Shown one piece after another: positions 22,815 to 32,217 of a stretch of DNA of 64,000 bases (position 1 is the stretch's first letter; each line of letters begins with the position of its first letter). The DNA lies in assembly GCF_022317005.1 (NCBI RefSeq), contig NZ_CP081006.1, forward strand, positions 868,001-932,000, given 5' to 3'. The DNA is from Mycobacterium sp. IDR2000157661 (GTDB lineage Bacteria > Actinomycetota > Actinomycetes > Mycobacteriales > Mycobacteriaceae). The position numbers were made by a program, and so were the translations under genes. The notes under the pieces were generated by a model. It saw only the letters and a list, made by a program, of their open reading frames with translations. It had not been told where the DNA came from and did not search any database.

Positions 22815-24473
22815 GTGAGCGACCAGCGTTACGACGCGCCCACCGCCCAGGTGGCCCAGACCGGCGCGCCCGCCGGCGCCCGATCGCCGCGCGTCGGCTA
22901 CCTCCCCGCCCGCACCAACACCGTGCGCGACGGCATCGCGGCCGCCCTGCTGGTCCTCGCGCTGCTCCTGCCGTGGAATCTCGACTTCGGCCTCGGCGTT
23001 CCCGGCAGCGACGGCTCGATCTGGTTGCTCGTCGCCGTCGTGACGCTGCTCGCGCTCGGCGCCGCGCTCGCGCCGCACGTCGGCCCGTTCCGGCTGGAGT
23101 CCCCCGAAGCCGACGTCCGCCGCACCAGCCGGGCCCGACTACTGCTCAGCGTCCCGTATGTGGTCGTCGCGCTCGGCTTCCTCGGCTACCACCTGCTCGA
23201 GACCCTCCGCGACGGCGGGACCGGTTACGCGCCGCCGGGCGTCGGTCCCGGCCTGCTCCTGGGCATCGGCGGAACGCTGCTCGCCGCGCAGCCGCCGGTC
23301 ACCAGTATCACCATCGAACACAACAGGTTTCGACGCTGGTACGCGATCGCCCGGGCGCTGGGCGCGGTGTCGATCGCGCTGGCGACGCTGTCGGTCGGGT
23401 GGAACCTGTACTGGCGGCTGCGCTACCTGTTCGTCACCGAGGTGGACTTCGACGGCCAGGACGCCGCTGTCATCATCACCACGCTGCTCTACGGCGCGGT
23501 GGCGCTGATCGCGTTGGTCATCGCGTCGCGTTGGCTCATCGAGAAGTCCGCCGCCGCCCGACTGGCCACCACCGCGCTGGGCGGCTCCGCCGCGCTGGCC
23601 GCCACGCTGGTGTGGGTCTTTCCGGTCGGCCGCGACATTGACGCCTTTCACGGCATCGCTCAGAACACCTCGACGGCCGCCGTCGGCTACGAGGGCTACC
23701 TGTTCTGGGCGGCCGCCGCCGCGATCGTCGCCCCGACGACGCTCTACGCCGTCTTCCTGATCAAACCGCCGACCATCGGCGCCTACCGCTCCGCCGCACA
23801 GAAATGCCTGACGCTCATCGCGTTCTGGGCGTTCGCCGCGGCCGCACTGCGCGTCGTCGACTATTTGATCGCGTTGTCCCTTGACCTGCCCCGCGCCCTC
23901 TACGACAGCGTCGCGATGATGGTGTTCAACCTGTTCACCGGTTTCATCGCGCGCTGGCTACACCGCCAACTGGTCAAGGGCGAGGTGGCCACGACCGTCG
24001 TCGCCGCGTTCAGCGGGTTGCTGTTCGTGTTCACGGTCGCGAACCTGGCCATCGGCGTTGCGCTCGCGCCGCGCTACGCCGAGCCGCCGACCGAGGCCAT
24101 CTACGGCAACAACCTCGCCCAGCAGATCACCAGCACCTTCGATGTGGTGATCTGCTCGCTGAGCCTCGCCGTGCTGGTCGCCATGCTGTTCACCGGCCCG
24201 CTGGCGGGTTTGTTGGCGCGCCGGCGTGAACCTCGTGCGGCGTCGGCACCACCGGCTCCCGAGCCCGAGCCGACGACCGCCGCGACACCCACGGTTGGTA
24301 CACCGCGGCCGTCGGGTGTTCCGAGAATCGTTCGGCTGAAAGAGGATTCGACGACGGTGCTCGAGGCGCCACCGACCGTGCAGGTCTCCGCGCCCACCAC
24401 TGCGCTCCGAATCCAGCGCCGAAACCCGCCGTCGGACACGACATCTCAGATCCCGGATGCGCCGACCGACTAG
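22815..24473 (+). CDS. Polytopic membrane protein, DUF7937-like
   Basis: 552 residues from GTG 22815, with GGAAGGA upstream. About ten to twelve hydrophobic helices run from residue ~40 to ~470. A short polar N-terminus precedes them, and a ~85-residue Pro/Ala/Thr-rich cytoplasmic or periplasmic tail follows (EPEPTTAATPT, then PRIVRLKEDSTT). No transporter signature is apparent. Mycobacteria have this type next to DUF7159 genes; the function is not known. The divergent arrangement suggests shared control with 21792-22685. Confidence 0.65.
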   Translation: MSDQRYDAPTAQVAQTGAPAGARSPRVGYLPARTNTVRDGIAAALLVLALLLPWNLDFGLGVPGSDGSIWLLVAVVTLLALGAALAPHVGPFRLESPEADVRRTSRARLLLSVPYVVVALGFLGYHLLETLRDGGTGYAPPGVGPGLLLGIGGTLLAAQPPVTSITIEHNRFRRWYAIARALGAVSIALATLSVGWNLYWRLRYLFVTEVDFDGQDAAVIITTLLYGAVALIALVIASRWLIEKSAAARLATTALGGSAALAATLVWVFPVGRDIDAFHGIAQNTSTAAVGYEGYLFWAAAAAIVAPTTLYAVFLIKPPTIGAYRSAAQKCLTLIAFWAFAAAALRVVDYLIALSLDLPRALYDSVAMMVFNLFTGFIARWLHRQLVKGEVATTVVAAFSGLLFVFTVANLAIGVALAPRYAEPPTEAIYGNNLAQQITSTFDVVICSLSLAVLVAMLFTGPLAGLLARRREPRAASAPPAPEPEPTTAATPTVGTPRPSGVPRIVRLKEDSTTVLEAPPTVQVSAPTTALRIQRRNPPSDTTSQIPDAPTD

Positions 24474-24482
24474 GTGCGCTGA

Positions 24483-25088
24483 TCAGCGGAGGTAGGTCTG
24501 ACCTTCCCGCGGATATCCGCCGCCGTCGGTAGCGACGTGGACATGGTCGTAATGGTTCGCGGTGTCCCCGCCGCGGTTCGACATCGTGCTACTCGAGCCG
24601 CCGGGCCGGTAGATGGTCTGCCGCCAGATGACGTGATCCAGTCCGAAGCGCTCCGCATTCTCCAAGACATACGCGACGACACTGTCTCCGAGCGCTATCC
24701 CCGCCGCCGAGCGGGAGTTCGGGATCATCACGTCGATCGCCAACCCGTGTGGATGCCATTTCAGGGGATCGGAGCGGACGCCGCCGATGTCGAGAATCTC
24801 GGGGAACGCCGCGCTGACCGAGCGGGCCGCCAAGATGGTTTTGACCTGGAGTCCGTTCTCCTGCGCGACGCCGCGGGGCAGGACGGGCGGCGGGGCGGGC
24901 GGAGCCTGCACATGAGCCATCGGCTGCACCGCTACCGGCGGCGGACTCGGCGGCTTCGGCGCCGCGACATCGTCGGTGTGCGGAGAACTGTCCGCGCCGA
25001 CGACAAACAACGAGGCTGCAGAGACGACGCCCGCTGCCACTGACAAACGCGACCGTTGCCGCGTTCTAGCTAATGTGTGCCTTCCCAT
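24483..25088 (-). CDS. Secreted protein with an ARB_07466/VldE-like C-terminal domain
   Basis: 201 residues. An Arg-rich N-terminus and hydrophobic segment (RLSVAAGVVSAASLFVVGA) form a signal peptide or anchor, followed by a Pro-rich linker. The C-terminal ~130 residues contain KWHPHGLAIDVMIPN, VIWRQTIY and HYDHVHV. The HxHGxAxD...HxDHxHV histidine/aspartate set is metal-binding and resembles M15-type or extensin-like wall hydrolases. A role in peptidoglycan is inferred, not shown. It ends 9 bp from the convergent membrane-protein gene. Confidence 0.75.
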   Translation of the reverse strand: MGRHTLARTRQRSRLSVAAGVVSAASLFVVGADSSPHTDDVAAPKPPSPPPVAVQPMAHVQAPPAPPPVLPRGVAQENGLQVKTILAARSVSAAFPEILDIGGVRSDPLKWHPHGLAIDVMIPNSRSAAGIALGDSVVAYVLENAERFGLDHVIWRQTIYRPGGSSSTMSNRGGDTANHYDHVHVATDGGGYPREGQTYLR

Positions 25089-25451
25089 CGGAGCCGCACA
25101 CTACCGACACGCCCGAGCCCCTAGCAAAATCGGTGCCTGGTCAGGAGGATCCATCGCCATGCCCGACCCAGCCGCAAAAGCACAGTTCACGGAGCCAGGA
25201 TAGGAACTCCGCGCGCCTACGACCGGTAGCGCCGACGGCTCTGGTAGTGACCCATGTCAAGCCCCAGCTAACAATGTGACTCCTGCCAACTTGGACGGCC
25301 GGCTACGGTCTGCGACATAGCGCCGACGTTCACGTTTGTGTGGATGAGCACCGGGCCGAGCACGACGCGGTAGGGGTCGTACAGCCAACCCGGCGCTGGT
25401 GCGGCCACTGCCGCAACGCAAATGGACAACCGACGACCTGAACCGTCAGCG
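25089..25451. other. Intergenic stretch with no supported gene
   Basis: 363 bp between the starts and ends of two minus-strand genes. The only notable item is CAGGAGGA at about 25143-25150 followed by a 14-codon plus-strand frame (ATG 25159, MPDPAAKAQFTEPG). Spacing is long, and nothing supports translation. Confidence 0.5.
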
Positions 25452-25607
25452 CTAAAACCAGACTTTTCGACCGCCGACGGGGCGACCGACCGCGCCGAGT
25501 ATCCACAGCACGACGCCGACGACGATGAGGATCGCCCCGATGGTGTACAGGATCGACAGGCTGGTGAAGTATCCGATGATGAGAAGAATGACACCGAGGA
25601 TGATCAT
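25452..25607 (-). CDS. 51-residue membrane protein, DUF6131-like
   Basis: ATG 25605-25607 with GGAG seven bases upstream; TAG at 25452-25454. Two hydrophobic helices (IILGVILLIIGYF and ILIVVGVVLWILG) are followed by the family tail GAVGRPVGGRKVWF. This composition and the G-x-V-G-R-P-V-G-G-R ending match the small actinobacterial DUF6131 proteins. Function unknown. It is too short for many gene finders. Confidence 0.8.
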   Translation of the reverse strand: MIILGVILLIIGYFTSLSILYTIGAILIVVGVVLWILGAVGRPVGGRKVWF

Positions 25608-25707
25608 GGTGGCTCCGATCGGCTAGGCGTGACCTGGTCGCAGAAGACTTGCCAATTCCGTCAATTTCCAAACAAGATCGCTGTCCGGGGGGTCGCGATA
25701 GCTCTGT

Positions 25708-26979
25708 CTACCTCGTCGTCGTCGGAGCTGCGGGCGCCAGCGACAATCCCGAGTAGATCTCATCGAGAACGGTCGGCAGCAAGGCGTTGGCGGTCGTCCT
25801 GCCGTCCGGCGACAGCGTCAGGTTCGTCCAGATGACCAGCGTGACGTCGTTCTCCGGGTCGTGGCCCATGAACGAGTTGAAGCCCGGCAGTTCCCCGCCG
25901 TGGTAGTACATCGCCGCGGTCGGGCTGTAGCGCTGATACGAGATCCCGTACCCGTACTGCTGCCCGTCCGGCGCGGCCGGATCCTCGGCCTGCCGGCTGT
26001 CCAACCACTGCCGGTGGTAGTCGGCATTGAACACCTGGCCCGACACGAGGGCCTTCATCCACGTCGCCAGATCGTCCGCCGTCGAGATACCCCCACCCGC
26101 CGCCGTCGCATACGAAGAGTTCTGGTCCGTGTAATCCGTGGGCTTGGCCGTGCCGGCGCGGATGGCAGCCTGCAGATCCGCGGGATACGGGTCGTCGGCG
26201 AGCGCGAAAATGGTTCCGCCGTACATATAGCCGTGCGAGTACAGGGCCGGCATGGACGTGTCGTTCGAATCGGGCAGCGATGTCTGCTCCAGCCCGAGCG
26301 GACCGAAGAGCCGCTTCTGAAACTGTTGTGCCAGAGGGCCTTCCCCGACCTTCTCGGCAATCAAGCCCAGCAGCGCGTAGTTGGTGTTGCTGTACTCGTA
26401 GGAGCTGTCAGGCGGAAACTGCGGCGGGTGCCTAAATGCGATCGCCAACACCTCTTGCGGCGTCCACGGTTTGGCGGGATCGGCGTCGAGTGCCGCCGCT
26501 AGTGCCGGATCCGCGGTATAGCCGTACAGACCCGACCTCATCTTCAATAGGTCTGCGACAGTGATGTTGTCACCGTTCGGTACGCCCGGAACGTACTTCG
26601 ACACCGGGTCGCCGAACGCCAGCTTGCCGTCCTGAGCGAGCAGCACGATCAGCGCCGACGTCATTGTCTTGGTGTTCGAGGCGATACGGAAATGGGTGTC
26701 CGCGGTGGGGGCCGTACGGGTACCCAGCTCCGTGGTGCCGAACGCCGCCTCGAAGTCGCCTTGCTGCGTGCGCACGAGGACCATCGCACCCGGCACGAAG
26801 AGATCCTCGGCAGCGGCAGCCACCACCGCTTGAAACGACTCCCGGTCGATCGGTCTGAGGGCAGACGCATCCGGCGCCGAGGAGCAGCCGGCCGCCACCA
26901 GCGCGACGCATGCTGCGAGTGCGACCATTCGGTTGAGGCGCACCCGGTCGGTTCGACGTCGTCGCGCCCACAGGACCAT
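25708..26979 (-). CDS. Lipoprotein serine hydrolase (beta-lactamase/D,D-peptidase family)
   Basis: 423 residues from ATG 26979. A basic start, hydrophobic core and lipobox LVAAGC make it a lipoprotein. The three active-site motifs are present: SNTK (SxxK), YSN in YEYSNTNYALLG, and HGG in YYHGGELPG in place of KTG. This combination is typical of class C-like D,D-carboxypeptidases and esterases such as the R61 type. It probably acts outside the membrane on peptidoglycan stem peptides or an ester. The frame continues open far upstream, but there it lies antisense to two real genes. Confidence 0.88.
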   Translation of the reverse strand: MVLWARRRRTDRVRLNRMVALAACVALVAAGCSSAPDASALRPIDRESFQAVVAAAAEDLFVPGAMVLVRTQQGDFEAAFGTTELGTRTAPTADTHFRIASNTKTMTSALIVLLAQDGKLAFGDPVSKYVPGVPNGDNITVADLLKMRSGLYGYTADPALAAALDADPAKPWTPQEVLAIAFRHPPQFPPDSSYEYSNTNYALLGLIAEKVGEGPLAQQFQKRLFGPLGLEQTSLPDSNDTSMPALYSHGYMYGGTIFALADDPYPADLQAAIRAGTAKPTDYTDQNSSYATAAGGGISTADDLATWMKALVSGQVFNADYHRQWLDSRQAEDPAAPDGQQYGYGISYQRYSPTAAMYYHGGELPGFNSFMGHDPENDVTLVIWTNLTLSPDGRTTANALLPTVLDEIYSGLSLAPAAPTTTR

Positions 26980-27072
26980 TACCGCGAGCGTAGATCTTGA
27001 AGGTCGGCGACGGGCTGGATCGAACACCGCCGCCGACCCGCTGCGGCCGCGAGGTGCCATGCTGGCCTGATC

Positions 27073-27801
27073 ATGAGCGTCTGGGGATACGCCATCGTGG
27101 CCACGACCATTCTGTTCGCCTCGGCGTTGCAGGCGTCGATCGGTTTCGGCATCGGTCTGCTCGCCGCGCCGATCATCGCGCTCGTCGACCCCGCGCTGAT
27201 CCCCGGCACGCTGATCATGATCGCGACGCTCGTGACGCTGATGGTCGTCGTGCGCGAACGCGAGTCCATCGACTTGCATGGCACCGGGTGGGCGTTGGTC
27301 GGCCGGGTGCCGGGCACCATCGCCGGTGCACTGCTGCTGATGATGCTGCCGGCGCAGGGGCTGGCGATCATGCTCGCACTCGTCGTACTCGGCGGCGTCG
27401 CGTTGACGAGCCTCGGCTGGATCCCGGAGGCCCGACGACGCAACGTGATGCTGGCCGGTGTGGCCTCCGGCGTCTTCGGAACCGCGACGGCCATCGGCGG
27501 CCCGCCGATGGCGTTGGTGTGGCAGCGCAACGAAGGCGCCCGCCTGCGCGGCACCATGAGCGGCTTCTTCCTCGTCGGCTCGATCATGTCGATCGTCGCG
27601 CTCACCGCGACCGGCGCCGTCACCACCCACACGGTGTGGATGTTCGCCGTGTTCGTCCCCGCAGCGGTGCTCGGTTACGTGCTCTCGCGTGGCCTCAACC
27701 GCGTCCTGGACCCGAACCGGCTGCGCTGGATGGCCATCTGTGTTTCGGCGGTCGGTGCCGTCATGCTGATCGGCCGTGAACTCCTGGCAATCGGGGGCTG
27801 A
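27073..27801 (+). CDS. TauE/SafE family membrane transporter
   Basis: 242 residues, eight predicted hydrophobic helices, with the duplicated family motif: GFGIGLLAAP in the first half and GTATAIGGPPMALVW in the second. TauE/SafE proteins export sulfite or organosulfur anions; the substrate here is unknown. ATG 27073 is close to the divergent hydrolase start (93 bp apart), so they share a promoter region. Confidence 0.88.
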   Translation: MSVWGYAIVATTILFASALQASIGFGIGLLAAPIIALVDPALIPGTLIMIATLVTLMVVVRERESIDLHGTGWALVGRVPGTIAGALLLMMLPAQGLAIMLALVVLGGVALTSLGWIPEARRRNVMLAGVASGVFGTATAIGGPPMALVWQRNEGARLRGTMSGFFLVGSIMSIVALTATGAVTTHTVWMFAVFVPAAVLGYVLSRGLNRVLDPNRLRWMAICVSAVGAVMLIGRELLAIGG

Positions 27802-27865
27802 CCGGGGAGTGCATGGCATCGCAATTCGACGGATTGAATGATCGTGATCCGGGTAACACACCCTC

Positions 27866-28711
27866 ATGTCCAAGTCCAGAACTGCAGTCGCCACGGCACT
27901 GGCGGCGCCCCTCGCCCTCGCCATGTTGTCCGCCTGTGGCCAGGAAGACCAGTCAGCCGACCAGACCACCTCCCCCACGAGCCCCGCGCCACAGGGGGAG
28001 ACGATCAATACCGAGGTCAAGACTGCCGACGGTCGCACCGTCGCGAACGCGAACATCGAGTTCGCCGACGACTACGCCACGGTCACCGTCGAAACCACCG
28101 AAGCGGGCATCCTCTCGCCGGGGTTCCACGGTCTGCACATCCACGAATGGGGCCGGTGTGAGGCCAACTCCGTCGCGCCCACCGGCGGTCAGCCCGGTGA
28201 CTTCAACTCCGCCGGCGGGCACCTGCACGGCGAAACCCCTCATCCCGCCATCGGCGACCTGGGTGTTCTGGATGTCCGCTCCGACGGATCGGCGCGGCTG
28301 GTCACGACGACCGACTCCATCACCGTCGACGACCTGCGCGGTCCACAGGGCAGCGCGCTGATGATCCACGAGCGCGCCGACAACTTCGCCAATATCCCGG
28401 ATCGTTACACCGTCAACGGGGTGCCCGGCCCGGACGCCGAGACGCTGGCCACCGGCGACTCCGGCGCCCGCGTGGCCTGCGGCGTCCTGGAGGCGGCGAG
28501 CGCGACCGCCACGACAACGACGACGCCGACGACCGAGACGGTCACCGAGACGACCGCCGTGGTGCCCCCGCCGGCAGGCAGCCCCACGACGACCACCGCA
28601 CCGTCACCGACCGGTACCACCACACCGGAGACCACCAGCCCGACGACCACTACGGAGACCTCGCCGACAACCACGACGGTCGTGACGACCACGCCCACTG
28701 AACAGCCATAA
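27866..28711 (+). CDS. sodC: Lipoprotein Cu/Zn superoxide dismutase with a long Thr/Pro tail
   Basis: 281 residues. Signal peptide with lipobox [13 protein letters not shown] and [11 protein letters not shown] carry the copper and bridging histidines, and [11 protein letters not shown] near the end of the fold carries the family's terminal Cys-containing motif; the second Cys is in HEWGRC. After the SOD domain come about 65 residues of TTT/P low complexity absent from most SodC proteins. It should dismutate superoxide at the cell envelope; the tail may space or anchor it in the wall. Confidence 0.93.
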   Translation: MSKSRTAVATALAAPLALAMLSACGQEDQSADQTTSPTSPAPQGETINTEVKTADGRTVANANIEFADDYATVTVETTEAGILSPGFHGLHIHEWGRCEANSVAPTGGQPGDFNSAGGHLHGETPHPAIGDLGVLDVRSDGSARLVTTTDSITVDDLRGPQGSALMIHERADNFANIPDRYTVNGVPGPDAETLATGDSGARVACGVLEAASATATTTTTPTTETVTETTAVVPPPAGSPTTTTAPSPTGTTTPETTSPTTTTETSPTTTTVVTTTPTEQP

Positions 28712-28748
28712 GGACTTCGCCGGCCCGACCGACTCTTAGGGTGGCCGG

Positions 28749-30008
28749 ATGCGACGAGCGCGGGTCATCCACATCGCTCGACAGGTTGCGGCCCTGGGGG
28801 CGGCCGCGCTGAGCGCCGCGACCACGCTGAACGGATACCGCCCGCTGGCGCGCCGGGGCTACCCGTCGATCTGGTCGTGGGGGTTCGGCCTGGTTGTCAC
28901 CGAACTGCCCCTGCAGACGCTGGCCAGCCAGGTCGGCGGCCTGGCGTTGACCGCGCGTGGGCTGACCCGCCCGGTGCGGACCATCGCCTGGCTGATCGCC
29001 GGACTCTCGGTGCTGGGGCTGTTGAACTTCAGCCGCGCCGGACACAAGGCCGACGTCCCGTTGACCGCGGCGTTGGACAGCGGGCTGGGCACCGGGCGCC
29101 GCCGAGACTCAGTGGGCCTCTGGCGCCGCCCGGCCGGCGGCGGCACCGCCCGAACGCCGGGGCCGCTGCGCATGCTGCGGATACACCGCGACTACGCCCA
29201 CGACTCCGACATCAGCTACGGCCCCTACGGCAGCGCCAACCACCTCGACATCTGGCGGCGTCGCGACCTCGACCGGAACGGTAAGGCGCCGGTGCTGTTT
29301 CAAATCCCCGGCGGGGCGTGGACGACGGGAAACAAACGCGGACAAGCACATCCGTTGATGAGCCACCTCGCCGAGCTGGGCTGGATCTGTGTGGCCATCA
29401 ACTACCGGCACAGCCCCCGCAACACCTGGCCCGACCACATCGTCGACGTCAAGCGCGCGCTGAGTTGGGTCAAGTCTCATATCGAGGATTACGGCGGCGA
29501 TCCGGGCTTCATCGTCATCACCGGCGGATCGGCCGGCGGGCACCTGTCGTCGCTGGCGGCGCTGACACCCAACGACCCGCGGTTTCAGCCCGGTTTCGAG
29601 GACGCCGACACCCGCGTGCAGGCCGCGGTGCCGTTCTACGGCGTCTTCGACTTCACCCGTCTGCAGGACGCGATGCACCCGTCGATGCCGGAACTCCTGG
29701 AGCGGATGGTGATCAAGGAAGCACACGCGACCAATCCGCAGTCCTATGCCGACGCCTCACCGGCCAACCACGTATCCGCCGATGCTCCACCATTTTTCGT
29801 TTTGCACGGCCGCAACGACTCACTGGTTCCCGTCGAGCAGGCCCGTGCATTCGTGAAGCGGCTGCGCGACGTAAGCACCCAACCCGTCGTGTACGCCGAA
29901 CTGCCGTTCACCCAGCACGCCTTCGACATGCTGGGCTCCGCCCGCGCCGTGCACGCCGCGATCGCCGTCGAGCAGTTCTTGGCCGAGATCCACCCGAACG
30001 CAGGGTAG
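28749..30008 (+). CDS. lipM: LipM/LipQ-like carboxylesterase (hormone-sensitive-lipase family)
   Basis: 419 residues. Four hydrophobic segments in the first ~110 residues are followed by the catalytic domain: oxyanion motif GGAW, nucleophile elbow GGSAGGH, Asp in HGRNDSLVP and His in FTQHAFD. The long membrane N-terminus and the LWRRPAGGGTARTPGP linker agree with the mycobacterial LipM type as I remember it, hence the symbol; LipQ is the alternative. It hydrolyses short-chain esters in vitro in the family; the natural substrate is unknown. Confidence 0.8.
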   Translation: MRRARVIHIARQVAALGAAALSAATTLNGYRPLARRGYPSIWSWGFGLVVTELPLQTLASQVGGLALTARGLTRPVRTIAWLIAGLSVLGLLNFSRAGHKADVPLTAALDSGLGTGRRRDSVGLWRRPAGGGTARTPGPLRMLRIHRDYAHDSDISYGPYGSANHLDIWRRRDLDRNGKAPVLFQIPGGAWTTGNKRGQAHPLMSHLAELGWICVAINYRHSPRNTWPDHIVDVKRALSWVKSHIEDYGGDPGFIVITGGSAGGHLSSLAALTPNDPRFQPGFEDADTRVQAAVPFYGVFDFTRLQDAMHPSMPELLERMVIKEAHATNPQSYADASPANHVSADAPPFFVLHGRNDSLVPVEQARAFVKRLRDVSTQPVVYAELPFTQHAFDMLGSARAVHAAIAVEQFLAEIHPNAG

Positions 30009-30040
30009 TCCGCCTGCGAGTGAGGGCCTACCGTGAACTC

Positions 30041-30781
30041 ATGGACGCATCCCCGCCGTTCCGGGTCGACGGCACCGCGGCGCTGAGCCGACGACGGCTA
30101 CTGCAGCTGGCCGGCACGGCCGGACTGGCGGCCGCCACCGTGTACTCGACCAAATCCACCGCCCTTGCAGCACCCGCGATGCCGTCCGCTTCCCGCGCCG
30201 TGCTGTGTCGAGACGCCTGGGGCGCCGATGCCCCCCGCCCGGGCGGCACGCCTCACCAGCCCAGCCGCCTGACCATCCACCACACCGCTGTGGTCCTCGG
30301 CGACAACAGCAACGCCCCGGCCCGGCTCCGCCAGCACCAGCACTATCACCAGGACACGCAGGGCTGGATCGACATCGCCTATCACCTCAGCGTCGACCGC
30401 GACGGCAACATCTACGAGCTGCGCACACCGCAGCTCGTCGGCGACACCGCGACGAACTACGACCCGACCGGCCACTTCCTCGTCGTCTGCGAAGGCAACT
30501 TCGACGAAGAACAGGTCACCGAACAACAGGTCGACGGGGCCGCACTCGCCTTCGCCTGGGCCGCACAGCAATTCGACATCCCAACCGAAACACTCGCCGG
30601 CCACCGCGATGTCAGCTCCGAAACCAGCTGCCCCGGCGCAAGCCTCTACTCGCACGTCGCCTCGGGCGACCTCAGGAGCCGCGTCGACGGGCTGCTGGCC
30701 GGCGGGCCGGTAGACCTTTATCCGCTCTGTGGTCCTGAAGCCGCGGCGACCGTCGCCGACATCGAGTCCGGCCGTCGCTGA
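30041..30781 (+). CDS. Tat-exported peptidoglycan-recognition amidase
   Basis: 246 residues. SRRRLLQLAGTAG is a twin-arginine signal, cleaved near ALAA. The PGRP/amidase_2 domain has TIHHTAV (first zinc His), AYHLSVDRDGNIYE, and GHRDVSSETSCPG (second zinc His and Cys ligand). It should cleave the N-acetylmuramoyl-L-alanine bond of peptidoglycan in the periplasm or wall. All three zinc ligands appear present, so it is probably active. It is 32 bp after lipM, same direction. Confidence 0.9.
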   Translation: MDASPPFRVDGTAALSRRRLLQLAGTAGLAAATVYSTKSTALAAPAMPSASRAVLCRDAWGADAPRPGGTPHQPSRLTIHHTAVVLGDNSNAPARLRQHQHYHQDTQGWIDIAYHLSVDRDGNIYELRTPQLVGDTATNYDPTGHFLVVCEGNFDEEQVTEQQVDGAALAFAWAAQQFDIPTETLAGHRDVSSETSCPGASLYSHVASGDLRSRVDGLLAGGPVDLYPLCGPEAAATVADIESGRR

Positions 30782-30860
30782 CTGCAACGAACGCTGACCC
30801 GGGCGCGCAGTTTCCATTCCGGCCATCTCACCCGTCGGCCGCGCTTACCATCCACTCCGC

Positions 30861-31790
30861 ATGGCCAACTTGATACGGCACCCGATCCGCGTCCCTCGCG
30901 TCGAGAAGCCCCGCTCCGAGGGCCGCTTCTACCTGCCCACCGGTCGGCGCCTCGGCTTCGCCGAGTTCGGCGACCCGGCTGGTGATCCGGTGCTGTGGTT
31001 CCACGGCACCCCCGGCGGCCGCCGCCAGTTCCCGCTGCTCGGCCGCCGCGCCGCCGAGAAGCTGAACCTGCGCGTCGTCCTCGTCGCCCGACCCGGCACC
31101 GGCCTGTCCGACCCGCACCCCTACGAATCGGTGGCCGACTGGGCCACCGACATGGCACACGTCGCGGACGCTCTCGGCGCCGAGCGCCTCGGTGTCGTTG
31201 GCCTCTCCGGCGGCGGCCCGTACGCCCTGGCCTGTGGGGCCGTTCCCTCGCTCGCCGAACGGGTCGCGGCGGTGGCCGTGCTCGGCGGTGTGGTGCCCTC
31301 GGTCGGCTCCGACGCGCTCGCCACCGGCGCGATCGCGCTGGCCCGACGCTTCGCCCCGGTTCTGCACAGCCTGCGCCGCCCGCTGGCCGAGAGCGTCAAC
31401 GGGCTGATGATGCCGCTCCTTCCGTTGGCGCATTTCGCGTGTCAGGCCTACGCCAGCGTCATCCCCGAAGGTGACCGGCGGGTGCTCAAGGATCCCGAGA
31501 TGGAGGGCATGTTCATCGACGATCTCGTGCTGGTGGCGAAGGGCCGGTTCCAGGGGATCATCGATGACGCGCGACTGTTCGGCCGCGACTGGGGTTTTCG
31601 GCTCGGTGACGTCACGGTTCCGGTGCGCTGGTGGCACGGCGACGCCGACAACATCGTTCCGCTGGCCGACGCGCAAGCGGCGATCGAGCGCCTCCCCGAC
31701 GCCGAGCTGATCCTGCGCCACGAGGAGAGCCACCTGGGCGGCTTCGCCAGCGCTGACGACGTCCTCGCCTTCCTACGCTCACATCTCTGA
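30861..31790 (+). CDS. Alpha/beta hydrolase
   Basis: 309 residues. Oxyanion motif WFHGTPGG, nucleophile elbow GLSGGGP (Ser), acid in WHGDADNIVP and His in HEESHLGG. No signal peptide. The family covers esterases, epoxide hydrolases and dehalogenases; without an obvious cap-domain signature the substrate cannot be named. A decayed relative is found at 36763-36907. Confidence 0.88.
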   Translation: MANLIRHPIRVPRVEKPRSEGRFYLPTGRRLGFAEFGDPAGDPVLWFHGTPGGRRQFPLLGRRAAEKLNLRVVLVARPGTGLSDPHPYESVADWATDMAHVADALGAERLGVVGLSGGGPYALACGAVPSLAERVAAVAVLGGVVPSVGSDALATGAIALARRFAPVLHSLRRPLAESVNGLMMPLLPLAHFACQAYASVIPEGDRRVLKDPEMEGMFIDDLVLVAKGRFQGIIDDARLFGRDWGFRLGDVTVPVRWWHGDADNIVPLADAQAAIERLPDAELILRHEESHLGGFASADDVLAFLRSHL

Positions 31791-31827
31791 GCCCAACCGC
31801 CGAGGCCGTTGTACGCTCGCCACATCT

Positions 31828-32116
31828 ATGGCCGGTGTGAGGACAAGAGTCGCCCGGGCCGCTGAGGCGGCGGTGGGAGAACAGCAATTCGTCACTCTCC
31901 TCGATGTGTTGATCGGCTTGGGCTGGCTCACGCAGGCACACGTCGATCGGTGGCAACGACGTCGTGTCCGACTGCTCGAACCCATCATCCTCGGTGCGAC
32001 ACCTCGACACCGATTACGACGAACTGCTCATGTCGGGCGTGGACCGCGAATCGGCGCGCGAGCGGGTGCGCGATCAGGTCGACAAGAGGCTGGACGAGTG
32101 GCGCCGGCCTTCCTGA
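31828..32116 (+). pseudogene. Collapsed DUF2293-like gene
   Basis: ATG 31828 opens RVARAAEAAVGEQQFVTLLD, then LGWLTQAHVDRWQRRRV, the N-terminus of the family. Another frame from 31994 carries VRHLDTDYDELLMSGVDR and RVRDQVDKRLDEWR to a TGA at 32114-32116, the family's C-terminus. Everything between is missing and the two pieces are in different frames, so an internal deletion has fused head to tail. Not functional. Confidence 0.6.
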
Positions 32117-32217
32117 TAGCGCGTGCCATAGCGCAGCCGCGCAGTACCATCCGGCCGTGGCCGGCCGCCGTGTCACTCATCGGCTGACACGCGCGATCGG
32201 GAGAAGGAGAAACGTTG

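Noticed and set aside
26980..28056. Long minus-strand extension of the lipoprotein hydrolase frame
   Set aside because: It lies antisense to the TauE/SafE and SodC genes and is rich in Arg/His/Asp typical of shadow frames; the lipoprotein start at 26979 is complete.
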